From positions 1-64,000 of the forward strand of contig PNKE01000032.1 in the NCBI GenBank assembly GCA_013822245.1: a stretch of 64,000 bases of DNA. The letters run 5' to 3'. This DNA comes from Candidatus Solibacter sp. (GTDB lineage: Bacteria > Acidobacteriota > Terriglobia > Bryobacterales > Bryobacteraceae). A model generated the notes under the pieces. It had not been told where the DNA came from. It saw only the letters and a program-made list of their open reading frames with translations, and searched no databases. Below, piece by piece: positions 25,993 through 33,281 of this stretch; position 1 is the first letter of the stretch, and each line of letters opens with the position of its first letter. Made by a program: the position numbers and the translations under genes.

Positions 25993-26303
25993 ACCGGCGG
26001 CATCCGAAACTGAGGCCGCGTGATACCCGACTCCGGAAGGCCGGCGGAAAACGCAGCGGGAGTTTGAGCGCGCTCAAACTTGGAACCGTGTTGCGCTCAG
26101 AGGGCTTGGCGATCCGTCAGACCGGCGCGAAGGTCCTTGCCGGCTTGGCCGGGAAAGCCAGGGCAAAGGCGGCGAAGGCCATCTCAATCCGGCTTCCACT
26201 CGCCGGCCTTGAGAGTGCCCGGCGAATCGCCGCCACAGAGGGCATCGGCTGCCAGACAGCGCTCAAACGGGCGATCAACGAGGGTTTGAAGAAGGTTTCG
26301 TAA
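25970..26303 (+). pseudogene. Broken antitoxin gene (BrnA/CopG-like) with nonsense and frameshift
   Basis: From ATG 25970 the frame reads MPSKSKAEPAASETEAA, hits TGA at 26021-26023, then continues in the same frame YPTPEGRRKTQREFERA and shifts to another frame reading LKLGTVLRSEGLAIRQT up to AISIRLPLAGLESARRIAAT and GIGCQTALKRAINEGLKK (stop 26301-26303). Antitoxins of this type usually have Trp at the TGA position, so TGG to TGA is the likely mutation. The C-terminal ISIRLPLADLE.AR...GI.YQT.LK..I.EGL part is the CopG-like DNA-binding region. Two lesions make it a pseudogene. Confidence 0.65.
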
Positions 26304-26348
26304 CGGACTGGCCGGGCGGCAACGGCGGACGACTGAGGGCACGCCGCT

Positions 26349-27959
26349 TCACTTCATTTCGAAGTCCTGGACGGCGTTGGTGGACTCCTTCACTGTCACT
26401 TTGACGCCTTCACCGCGAAGGAAGCGTTCCCTGACGCTGAGTGTCTCCCGCGTGTTGCCCAGGACAAGCAGGCGGTATGCGCCGGGACGGAGAGAGGCGA
26501 TCTTGTAACGTCCGTCGGGGCCGGTATCGCCGTTCACGTACGCGGGGCTTTTCCAGGGGTGGATGGTGCTTTCTTCGACGCCATAGATGATGGCTTTCAC
26601 TACCGGCTTGTCGCTCCGCTTCACTTCTCCCGAAATCGAATTCTCAAGACTGCCGACGTGGATCTTCAGGTGGTGGGCCATGGCGGCGGGGTTGAGTTCG
26701 AGAAAGAGCGGATCGGCCTCAACGCCGTTGTATTCGAGCTTGCGGATGATCTGGCCCGTGGGCAGGTTGCTGACCTGTACGCGGCGTGGGTCAAGAGGGA
26801 GGCTCTCGAAGGTGAACTTGCCGTTCCCGTCCACGGGGACGGGCCGTTCGCCACCGATAAGAGCCCGCCCGTGCGGGAAGAGCCAGGCTTCCACCTGCTG
26901 CTCGCGTTTCGCGCGGAGGAGGGGATCAGTGGCCGGGTCATCATGGCCGTAAGTCTTGACTTCGCCGGTGACCTTCACGCCGGGCGAGAGGGCGAGGCGC
27001 AGTTCCTCGACAGGCTTGTCGACGACCTCAAAGCCGACGAAGCCGCGGCGGCGCTGGGCGAGGTCGGGCACTGTGCTGGCGGCGAGCAGGCGATAGCTGC
27101 CGGCAGGGATGTTGACCACTTCAAATGGTCCGGGCTTCTCCAACGTACCAATACTCAGTTGACCGACACCCCGTTCCTCAGAGAGCAGGATATGTACCGG
27201 GCCAGGGGACCCTTCCATCTCGACGATCCCGCGAACCGGCAGCATTGGGACCCCGCGGAGCCTGATGTCGTAGCCGTCAAGTTTAGCGCCGGGCGGGACC
27301 TGAATTGAGAGTGCGCCCTGCGAGTCGTGAACGCCGGGATACCAGGTGCGACGGTAAGCCATGCCGGGTTTTGAGGGTGGGTTGGGTCTGGGCCTTGCCA
27401 GGGGCTTGGTGTTCGTCAACACGTCTAGTGTGTAGTCGCCCGGTTCGAGGGAGCGGATCGCGAACCTGCCGTTCCCGTCCGTCGCCGACCCGCCCGCGGT
27501 CTGGTCAGACCGCCTGCGCGCAACCACGGTCACGCCGGAGATTGGCGCGCCTGTGTCCTCGTCGGTGATGCGGCCCGAGATCTGGGCTTCGGGATCGAGA
27601 CCGATGACGACACCCTTGGCCGTGCCGCCGGGTTTCAACTCGAAGACACGATCGGCCGTCTTCTTCACGTAGCCTTCCAGTTCGCAGTGAAGTTTGAAGG
27701 GGACGTGCTTCTGTTCCTCGATTCTGAACTTGCCGTCTTCGCCGGTCAGAGCCACGGCGCCCTGCATGTTCTGAACGCTCATGATGCGGCCGCCGTCGGG
27801 CGGGCGGGTGTAGCGGACGGCGACGGCCACGTTGGCAAGGGGGAGTTTCGAGAGGGAATCGACGATGGTCCCTTCGACCACGACAGGCGCGTCCTGCGCG
27901 TTGGAAGTTGGGGCAAGAATCGCGGCCAGGATCAGCGTGAAACGCGCGATGGGCAACAT
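26349..27959 (-). CDS. Secreted carboxypeptidase-regulatory-like (SdrD-B/Cna-like) protein
   Basis: 536 residues. Signal peptide ending ...APTSNAQ, then repeated beta-sandwich units of the carboxypeptidase-regulatory-like type: VVEGTIVDSLSKLPLANVAV, AQISGRITDEDTGAPISGVT followed by GRFAIRSLEPGDYTL, NSISGEVKRSDKPVVKAIIY and GRYKIASLRPGAYRLLVLG. No enzyme motif; such proteins are typical of Acidobacteria and are thought to be surface or periplasmic binding/structural proteins. Transcribed from the promoter/operator at 28000-28034. Confidence 0.8.
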   Translation of the reverse strand: MLPIARFTLILAAILAPTSNAQDAPVVVEGTIVDSLSKLPLANVAVAVRYTRPPDGGRIMSVQNMQGAVALTGEDGKFRIEEQKHVPFKLHCELEGYVKKTADRVFELKPGGTAKGVVIGLDPEAQISGRITDEDTGAPISGVTVVARRRSDQTAGGSATDGNGRFAIRSLEPGDYTLDVLTNTKPLARPRPNPPSKPGMAYRRTWYPGVHDSQGALSIQVPPGAKLDGYDIRLRGVPMLPVRGIVEMEGSPGPVHILLSEERGVGQLSIGTLEKPGPFEVVNIPAGSYRLLAASTVPDLAQRRRGFVGFEVVDKPVEELRLALSPGVKVTGEVKTYGHDDPATDPLLRAKREQQVEAWLFPHGRALIGGERPVPVDGNGKFTFESLPLDPRRVQVSNLPTGQIIRKLEYNGVEADPLFLELNPAAMAHHLKIHVGSLENSISGEVKRSDKPVVKAIIYGVEESTIHPWKSPAYVNGDTGPDGRYKIASLRPGAYRLLVLGNTRETLSVRERFLRGEGVKVTVKESTNAVQDFEMK

Positions 27960-27999
27960 GGCGGCAGCAGCCTCCCTTACTCGTCGTTGATGAAGCTTG

Positions 28000-28034
28000 T
28001 TACGATGTGTAGCATCCTAAACAGCCAGCGTCAA
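28000..28034 (-). promoter_or_regulatory. Promoter of the carboxypeptidase-regulatory-like gene with BlaI-like operator
   Basis: Minus strand: -35 TTGACG (28029-28034), 17-bp spacer, -10-like TACACA (28006-28011). Overlapping the -10 is TTACGATGTGTAG (28000-28012), which resembles the TACxxxTGTAG dyad bound by BlaI/MecI-type repressors. These regulators are abundant in Acidobacteria; none is encoded in this window. The start codon lies about 45 bp downstream. Confidence 0.5.
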
Positions 28035-28060
28035 GGGTCTGACGCGGGCTTTCGCCTGGA

Positions 28061-28128
28061 GTCACGAAGATTTGGTGTCACGAAGATTTGGACGCAACCG
28101 TTGACGCCGGGCGTACATTTAATACAGT
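28061..28128 (+). promoter_or_regulatory. Promoter with upstream 15-bp direct repeats
   Basis: Two perfect copies of GTCACGAAGATTTGG (28061-28075 and 28077-28091) are separated by one base. Just downstream is a plus-strand promoter with -35 TTGACG (28101-28106), 16-bp spacer and -10 TACAGT (28123-28128). The position of the repeats immediately upstream of the -35 fits an activator or response-regulator site. It drives the repeat protein starting at 28142. Confidence 0.55.
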
Positions 28129-28141
28129 AGGTGCCAACAAT

Positions 28142-28654
28142 ATGACCTGTTTACGTTTTGCGATTCTCACTCTGCTTGCGGCAACATTGCCCTGGCTGGC
28201 CCCGGCGCAGACGACGGAGCGCAAGGAGGGTCCGTTGACGCGCGCGGCGGGAGCGACCGAGGATGCGGCGAAGAAGACCGCGGATGTGACGGTGAAAGGG
28301 ACCAAGGCCGTGGGATCGGGTACGGCGAAGGCGGCGAAGGTGACCAGGGACGCCACGGTGGACGGGGCCGAGGCGGTTGTGGATGGCACGAAGAAGATCG
28401 GCTCGGCGACGGGGAGGGGCACGAAGAAGGCCGCCACGGTGACGCGCGATGCCACGGTGGACGGGGCCGAGGCGGTTGTGGACGGGTCGAGGAGGATCGG
28501 CAAGGCGACGGCTGATGGCACGGTGAAAGGGACCAAGGCCACGGGGCGGGCGATTTCGAAGGGCTGGAATAAGACGGTGAACGCCACCGGCACGGTGCTG
28601 GAGAAGACCGGCGAGGGGTTGGGCAAGGTGGGCGAGAAGGTGAAAAGGGACTGA
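28142..28654 (+). CDS. Secreted LEA-like Ala/Thr/Lys repeat protein
   Basis: 170 residues. Signal peptide MTCLRFAILTLLAATLPWLAPAQ. The mature part is a repetitive, hydrophilic Ala/Thr/Lys/Gly-rich helix former. A unit TRDATVDGAEAVVDG followed by K/R-K/R-IG occurs twice about 32 residues apart, and its DNA is nearly identical in the two copies (about 28353 and 28449). Partial units (TVKGTKAVGSGTA, TVKGTKATGRAIS) flank them. Similar low-complexity proteins are linked to desiccation or stress tolerance, but no function can be shown here. ATG 28142 begins the signal peptide; an upstream extension to 28088 would overlap the promoter. Confidence 0.65.
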   Translation: MTCLRFAILTLLAATLPWLAPAQTTERKEGPLTRAAGATEDAAKKTADVTVKGTKAVGSGTAKAAKVTRDATVDGAEAVVDGTKKIGSATGRGTKKAATVTRDATVDGAEAVVDGSRRIGKATADGTVKGTKATGRAISKGWNKTVNATGTVLEKTGEGLGKVGEKVKRD

Positions 28655-28677
28655 TCTTGGCTGAAGCGGAGCCGGGC

Positions 28678-28896
28678 TTACGGCCGGCGGGAGACGTTCA
28701 GGCCGCTGGAGTGCAGGGCGCGGTCGACGTCGGGCAGTTGCAGGCGCGAGGCGTCGTAGGTGACCGCCAGGCGGTCCATGGAAGAGGTGAGGCTGACGCG
28801 GCGCAGTCCGTAGACGGAATGGGCGCGGGCGATGGCCTCCATCGTCTTGTCGTCGATGGGGGATTCGAGAAGGTACTCAACATCGACCTTGGTCAT
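28678..28896 (-). CDS. Small HMA-like ferredoxin-fold protein
   Basis: 72 residues: MTKVDVEYLLESPIDDKTME, AHSVYGLRRVSLTSSMDRLA and VTYDASRLQLPDVDRALHSS. The beta-alpha-beta-beta-alpha-beta order and the pattern strand, gap, YGL..V..., RLAVTYDAS.L..PDV..AL...G resemble heavy-metal-associated (HMA) domains, but the metal-binding CxxC is absent. It lies 16 bp downstream of the trmJ stop on the same strand, so it is probably co-transcribed. Function unknown. Confidence 0.55.
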   Translation of the reverse strand: MTKVDVEYLLESPIDDKTMEAIARAHSVYGLRRVSLTSSMDRLAVTYDASRLQLPDVDRALHSSGLNVSRRP

Positions 28897-28912
28897 TTCA
28901 ATTGTCAGAATA

Positions 28913-29647
28913 TCATCCGCGGCCGGAGCGGAGCTTCCACTGGATCTGGCGCAGCATGCCGGTGAGCACGCTGACGTCCTTGGCCGGGATGCTCAGGCGG
29001 CGGACGAGGCGGTGGATCTTTTCCGAGGTGCTGGCCGCGGTCAGTTCCTTTGTGTATTCGGCGTCGGCCAGGATCTCCTCCAGCAGGCGCGTGAGGCGTT
29101 CGATATCGGCGGCATCGGCCTGGGCGCGGGGTTCGGGCATGGCCCGTGCCGAAAGCGGCTGCCGGGCAAATTCCCATAAGCAGACGGCGACGGCCTGGGC
29201 GAGGTTCATCGACTCGTGCTCGGCGCGGGTGGGGATGCGGAGGAGCCAGTGGCAGTGGGCCATGTGGTGGTTGCCGAGTCCGTGCTTTTCGGAACCGAAC
29301 AGGATTGCGGCTTTCGACGACGTGAGGTGACGGCGAAGCAGCCGTCCGGCCTTTTCGAGGCGGTGGTAAGGGTGGAGCGGCATGCGGTGGGCGCTGCCGG
29401 TGGCGCCGGCGACCAGGGAGCAGCCGGCGACGGCTTCGGCCACGGTTGCGTGGATGGTGGCGTCGCGCAGCAACTGCTTGGCGCCGACAGCCGAGGCGGC
29501 TTCCTGGAAGGCAACTTCGTAGGGATCAACCAGGCGGAGGCTGAAGCAGCCGAAGTTGCTCATGGCGCGGGCGACGGCGCCGATGTTGAGCGGATTCCGG
29601 GTTTCGACCAGGACGACGGCCAGGTTGTCAAGCGGGGACGGCGGCAT
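28913..29647 (-). CDS. trmJ: tRNA/rRNA 2'-O-methyltransferase TrmJ-like (SPOUT family)
   Basis: 244 residues. SPOUT methyltransferase with the three family motifs: LVETRNPLNIGAVARAMSNFG (motif 1), AAILFGSEKHGLGN (motif 2) and SMNLAQAVAVCLWEFAR (motif 3). The C-terminal helical extension (about 155-244) is typical of TrmJ, which methylates position 32 of tRNAs; other TrmH-group enzymes are close. ATG 29647 starts the protein at the usual distance from motif 1; the 34-codon longer frame would run into the divergent sigma gene promoter. Confidence 0.85.
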   Translation of the reverse strand: MPPSPLDNLAVVLVETRNPLNIGAVARAMSNFGCFSLRLVDPYEVAFQEAASAVGAKQLLRDATIHATVAEAVAGCSLVAGATGSAHRMPLHPYHRLEKAGRLLRRHLTSSKAAILFGSEKHGLGNHHMAHCHWLLRIPTRAEHESMNLAQAVAVCLWEFARQPLSARAMPEPRAQADAADIERLTRLLEEILADAEYTKELTAASTSEKIHRLVRRLSIPAKDVSVLTGMLRQIQWKLRSGRG

Positions 29648-29700
29648 TGCGGGGCGGTGTCCGGGCGCGAAAAAATGTGGAACTTTCCGCGCCGCGCGGG

Positions 29701-29714
29701 ACAATTCCAATTGT
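29701..29714. promoter_or_regulatory. Palindrome in the trmJ/sigma divergent promoter region
   Basis: ACAATTCCAATTGT is an inverted repeat (ACAATT / AATTGT with 2-bp centre) located 54 bp upstream of the trmJ start and 20 bp upstream of the sigma gene start. It is one of few AT-rich words in the 87-bp divergent region, so it may be an operator or a core promoter element. Confidence 0.35.
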
Positions 29715-29734
29715 AGCCGGGTCAAATAACAGAC

Positions 29735-30295
29735 GTGAGCGATTTCCAAGGATGGAGGGTGGACGAGGCCGAACTTCTGCGCCGCACGGCGCGGGGCGAC
29801 GAGTCAGCGTTCGGAGAGATCTATGCCCGGCACAGCCCGGCGGTGTACCGCTATGCGCTGCGGATGTCGGGATCGCGGGAGATGGCCGAGGAAGTGGTGC
29901 AGGACGTGTTCATGCAGGTGGTGAAGGGTTGCCGGGGGTTCGATCCGGCGATCGGCCCGCTGGCGAGCTATCTGTATGGGCTGGCGAGGAACCGCATGGC
30001 GAGGTTGTGGCCGGACCAGTCGGAGACGCCGATCGAGGAGTTCGATCTTGCTTCCGATGAACCAGACCCGCTGGAGGGACTGAGCCGGGAGCAGCAGGTG
30101 GAGTCGGTGCGCGTGGCGGTGAGCAGCCTGCCGCTGGCATACCGGGAGGTTGTCGTGCTGTGCGGCCTGGAAGAGATGAGCTACGCGGCGGCGGCCGAGG
30201 CGCTGGGCGTGGAGACAGGCACGGTGCGGTCGCGGCTGCACCGGGCGAGGAAAATGTTGCTGGAGCGGTTGAAACGCAACGGAGTGAGGGTATGA
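29735..30295 (+). CDS. ECF-type RNA polymerase sigma-70 factor
   Basis: 186 residues. Sigma2: ELLRRTARGDESAFGEIYAR then SREMAEEVVQDVFMQVVKGC; sigma4: VAVSSLPLAYREVVVLCGLE and EEMSYAAAAEALGVETGTVR followed by SRLHRARKMLLERL. GTG start at 29735. The stop overlaps the ATG of the next gene as ATGA, so the pair is co-translated. The partner at 30292 has the one-helix layout of an anti-sigma factor. Target promoters cannot be read. Confidence 0.92.
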   Translation: MSDFQGWRVDEAELLRRTARGDESAFGEIYARHSPAVYRYALRMSGSREMAEEVVQDVFMQVVKGCRGFDPAIGPLASYLYGLARNRMARLWPDQSETPIEEFDLASDEPDPLEGLSREQQVESVRVAVSSLPLAYREVVVLCGLEEMSYAAAAEALGVETGTVRSRLHRARKMLLERLKRNGVRV

Positions 30296-30861
30296 ACGGC
30301 GACGAGCGGATGAAAACACTCGAAACGGCGCTGCGGCGCCTGGCGGACGAGACCGCGGCGGCGCAGCCCCCGGCGCGGATCGAAACGGCATTGAGTGCCG
30401 CGGTGCGGCGGCGGCGAATGGCGAGATACCCTTGGTGGACAGCGGCCGCGGCGGCGCTGGCGATGGCCGGATTCTGGGCGGCGACGCGGCAGATGGGGCC
30501 GGCGGTGGGATTGGAACAGGCGGCTGCTCCGGCTGCGGTGCGGGCGCAGCTCGCCGGGCCCGCGGAGGCGCCTGCTGAGGCGATGGATCAGCCCGCCGAA
30601 GCGCTTCCAGTGGCGAAGCCGGCCGTGGTCCGGAGCAAGGCCAGCAGCGGGCGAGGCGAACTGAGCGGGGAGTTGAGTCCGCTGACGCCTTGGTATTTCA
30701 GCGGCGGCCTGCCGCAGCCGGCCAGGGGCCAGATCGTGTTTATCCGGGTGAATCCACAGACGGCCCTGCGATTTGGTGTGGTTTCCGAGGGTCAGGTTCC
30801 GGCGCAGTTGCTGATTGGCGACGACGGGCTGACCAGGGCAATCCGGTTCGTACGGGAATAG
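30292..30861 (+). CDS. Probable anti-sigma factor or sigma-coupled membrane protein
   Basis: 189 residues. Cytoplasmic N-terminus (about 1-45) with LETALRRLADETAAAQPPAR, one membrane helix (YPWWTAAAAALAMAGFWAA), an Ala/Pro-rich linker and an extracytoplasmic C-terminal domain (TPWYFSGGLPQPARGQIVFI, VNPQTALRFGVVSEGQVPAQ) . No zinc-binding HxxxCxxC motif. Gene context (overlap with an ECF sigma gene) makes a sequestering anti-sigma role the best guess. The C-terminal domain could sense a periplasmic signal. Confidence 0.65.
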   Translation: MNGDERMKTLETALRRLADETAAAQPPARIETALSAAVRRRRMARYPWWTAAAAALAMAGFWAATRQMGPAVGLEQAAAPAAVRAQLAGPAEAPAEAMDQPAEALPVAKPAVVRSKASSGRGELSGELSPLTPWYFSGGLPQPARGQIVFIRVNPQTALRFGVVSEGQVPAQLLIGDDGLTRAIRFVRE

Positions 30862-30887
30862 ATTCGATTGCAGATCAGGAGAAAACA

Positions 30888-31859
30888 ATGTTCAAGAGAC
30901 TTTTGATGGCATGTGTGGTGGTTGCCGCTCCGGCGGCGGCGCAGAAGGTGGAAACCTTCGAGAAAAAAGTGGAGCGGCTGGTTGAGGTGAAGGGAGCGGA
31001 CAACTTGGTGTTTGTCCGGTCGCCGTTGGCCGGCGCGGTGCGGCACACGATGGAGTTCCGCAACTTCCTGGTGAAGGGTGCGCCCTATGCGGCGGAGGCG
31101 GTGACCGAGACGGTGCAGACTCTGGCGGACGGCAACCGGATCGTGAACAGGCAGTCAGGCAAGGAGTACAGAGACTCGGAAGGGCGGACGCGGCACGACA
31201 GCACGATAGCGCCGCTGGGACCCTGGGTTTCTGAAGGCAAGTCGATGACGATGACGATCATCGACGACCCGGTGGCGGGCGCGCACCTGACGCTCAACCA
31301 CGAAGAGAAGACGGCGAACCGGATGAAGATGCCGCGGCCGGTTCACGCCGGCGAGGGCGGCGGGCGGAAAGAGATTCAGATGGAGATCCGGCACGAGGCC
31401 GAGGCGAAGATGGAACATGATGTCCATGTCACCGCGACGGTGGGGCCAAAAGAAGTGATCACGACCGGCGCTCTGGTTGCGCCAAGAGGCGGCGCGCAGG
31501 CGATGACCTGGACGGTGGCTGATGCCGTCGGGGGCGGCGCGGCGAAGACAGAGCCGCTGGGTAAGCGTTTGATCGAGGGGGTGGAGTGCGAGGGGACGAA
31601 AGAGACGGTGACGATTGAGACGGGCAAGATCGGCAACGACCGTCCGATTGAGACGGTGACCGAACGGTGGCATTCGCCGGAGTTAAAGGTGGATGTGCTG
31701 CGCAAGCACAGCGATCCGCGGTTTGGGACGACGGAGTACCGGCTGCAGGGGATCGTGCGGGGCGAGCAGCCGAGGTCGCTGTTTGAAGCGCCCTCAGACT
31801 ACAAGGTGCGGGAGATGGGCGGAGTGACGACGTTCAAAGTGAAGCCGGACAAGGAGTAG
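30888..31859 (+). CDS. Conserved secreted protein, sigma-factor operon
   Basis: 323 residues. Short signal peptide MFKRLLMACVVVAAPAAAQ, then a beta-rich protein with NRIVNRQSGKEYRDSEGRTR, QAMTWTVADAVGGGAAKTEP, GKRLIEGVECEGTKETVTIE, ETVTERWHSPELKVDVLRKH and PRFGTTEYRLQGIVRGEQP. The same pattern (oxidised-residue-like ..GTR.....IGNDRPI....E.W.SPEL) is seen in acidobacterial proteins of unknown function. AGGAG is 8 nt before the ATG. It follows the anti-sigma gene by 26 bp and is followed by a strong hairpin, so it closes the operon. Confidence 0.7.
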   Translation: MFKRLLMACVVVAAPAAAQKVETFEKKVERLVEVKGADNLVFVRSPLAGAVRHTMEFRNFLVKGAPYAAEAVTETVQTLADGNRIVNRQSGKEYRDSEGRTRHDSTIAPLGPWVSEGKSMTMTIIDDPVAGAHLTLNHEEKTANRMKMPRPVHAGEGGGRKEIQMEIRHEAEAKMEHDVHVTATVGPKEVITTGALVAPRGGAQAMTWTVADAVGGGAAKTEPLGKRLIEGVECEGTKETVTIETGKIGNDRPIETVTERWHSPELKVDVLRKHSDPRFGTTEYRLQGIVRGEQPRSLFEAPSDYKVREMGGVTTFKVKPDKE

Positions 31860-31883
31860 CCCGGAGCCGGATTCCGTTTGGTT

Positions 31884-31905
31884 GCGGGGCCTTTCGAGGC
31901 CCCGC
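31884..31905 (+). terminator. Hairpin at the end of the sigma-factor operon
   Basis: GCGGGGCCT (31884-31892) and AGGCCCCGC (31897-31905) pair perfectly over 9 bp around a stable TTCG tetraloop, 24 bp after the stop codon at 31859. The following CTCTTGTTTGG is T-rich but not a clean T-tract, so termination is probable but could be partial. Confidence 0.7.
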
Positions 31906-32252
31906 GCTCTTGTTTGGCTATCCTGTCGCGTACAGGACCGCTGATTTCAAGGCGATTCGTTGTTTTTGGTGTCGAAGCAGGCGGACCGCGGCGGCGGAGG
32001 ACGAGTTGGGGCTGATCCTCGATGATCCGCTCGACGACCCCCGCTGGAACTCCAAGGCCTGGCGGTGGCGGACGGGAAGTTGATGTCCCACTGCTTGCGC
32101 TTGATGATCTGGGCTTTCCTGGGGAAACCCATAGGCCCTCCTGCAACTGGTCATACAACCAGACCGGCAAAAACACAAGGATCTGTTTGGGTTGAGGCTG
32201 GAGAGTCCAATCTAAAAAGGGGAAGCCCACGGATCTGGTCAGAGGGCCGGTC
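31906..32252. other. Intergenic stretch without a confident gene
   Basis: About 350 bp between the terminator hairpin and tRNA-Ser. Minus-strand frames exist (for example one containing [19 protein letters not shown]) but they overlap the tRNA or lack a start and I do not recognise them. A plus-strand frame reading through the tRNA is an artefact. It may be a decayed gene. Confidence 0.4.
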
Positions 32253-32342
32253 TGGCGGAGAGGGAGGGATTCGAACCCTCGATACAGTTTCCCGTATACA
32301 CGCTTTCCAAGCGTGCGCCTTCAACCACTCGGCCACCTCTCC
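32253..32342 (-). tRNA. tRNA-Ser (anticodon GGA), CCA encoded
   Basis: The minus strand folds with acceptor GGAGAGG / CCTCTCC, D arm GGCCGAGTGG, anticodon stem and loop TTGGAAA (anticodon GGA, reads TCC/TCT), a long variable arm (TATACGGGAAACTGTATC) typical of class II serine tRNAs, T loop TTCGAAT, discriminator G and genomic CCA (32253-32255). Confidence 0.95.
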
Positions 32343-32428
32343 TGATCGTGCGCTTCGGGAATTGCCCGCGTCAGCGGCGTGGGGCATGCCCGTCGAGGGT
32401 CTACAGCATTCAGTTTATCATGCCGGAT

Positions 32429-33277
32429 TCAGTTGATCGGCACGCCCTGGTACAAATAGTTCCGCACCTTCAGCCACCATTCCGGACCTGCCGGAACCGG
32501 GCTCGGCCTGGCGCAGAACGCCTCGCGCGACTTGAAGCCGCCCGCCTTGATCATCGTCGCCACGACGGCCTCGCGCGTCTCCGTCTTGGCCCGGTCCTGA
32601 GCAAGCAACAGGTCGGCCAGGATGTTGCGGCTGATCAGATCCGACCCGCGCCTCATCCTTCCGTCGCCCTTCTTCCAGGCCGTACCGCAGGCAAACCCCA
32701 TCAGCGGGATCAGCAGCGCCGAATCGGCCCGCTGTTCCGGACGCATCGAGTTGGCGATCAGTTCCGGTTCGGCCCGCACCATGACGTCGCGGACACGGAT
32801 TTCCAGCGGATAGATCACCCAGCGCTCGCCCGCATTGAGTTGGACCTCGAGGCGGAACCTCTGCGCTTTCAATGCCGCCGGAATGTGGATATCGAGCAGG
32901 TAGGATTGAACCAACTGGTTCGGCGAAAGGACGGCCCCATGAGGCAGATCCACCGGCGTGATCTCATCCGGCAGCCATTCCTGCCCGGTCTGTGTGTAGC
33001 GCTCCTGATAGAGCCGGCACCGCGCGGTGTCTTCCGGGTTCTGGCCAACGAAGAGCGTGTAGCGGATGCCCTGCGGGGCCTCCACCCCCAGCCTTATCGT
33101 CAATATGCCGCCGCGCGGAATCGCCGGCGAAATGAACTCGTGGGGCGTGGCCACCTTGTCGGCGGCGGCCACTTCGCCGTCCGGCCGCAGCCGCTGAAAC
33201 TCAGAAACGACAAGCAGCCGCTGGCCGGCGGCAGGCACGGCCAGCAGACAGAACAAAACCCAGGCTCGCGGTTTCAT
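32429..33277 (-). CDS. Conserved secreted protein of unknown function
   Basis: 282 residues with a signal peptide ([14 protein letters not shown]) and a mixed beta-rich body. Notable parts: [38 protein letters not shown], then [20 protein letters not shown] and [20 protein letters not shown]. No known domain. The region 160-230 looks helical ([18 protein letters not shown]). It starts 4 bp after the rng stop on the same strand, so it may be the last gene of the cell-shape/rng transcript. Confidence 0.6.
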   Translation of the reverse strand: MKPRAWVLFCLLAVPAAGQRLLVVSEFQRLRPDGEVAAADKVATPHEFISPAIPRGGILTIRLGVEAPQGIRYTLFVGQNPEDTARCRLYQERYTQTGQEWLPDEITPVDLPHGAVLSPNQLVQSYLLDIHIPAALKAQRFRLEVQLNAGERWVIYPLEIRVRDVMVRAEPELIANSMRPEQRADSALLIPLMGFACGTAWKKGDGRMRRGSDLISRNILADLLLAQDRAKTETREAVVATMIKAGGFKSREAFCARPSPVPAGPEWWLKVRNYLYQGVPIN

Positions 33278-33281
33278 CGGA

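Noticed and set aside
32065-32436. Plus-strand frame reading through tRNA-Ser ([16 protein letters not shown]...)
   Set aside because: This is the well-known spurious translation of a serine tRNA gene.
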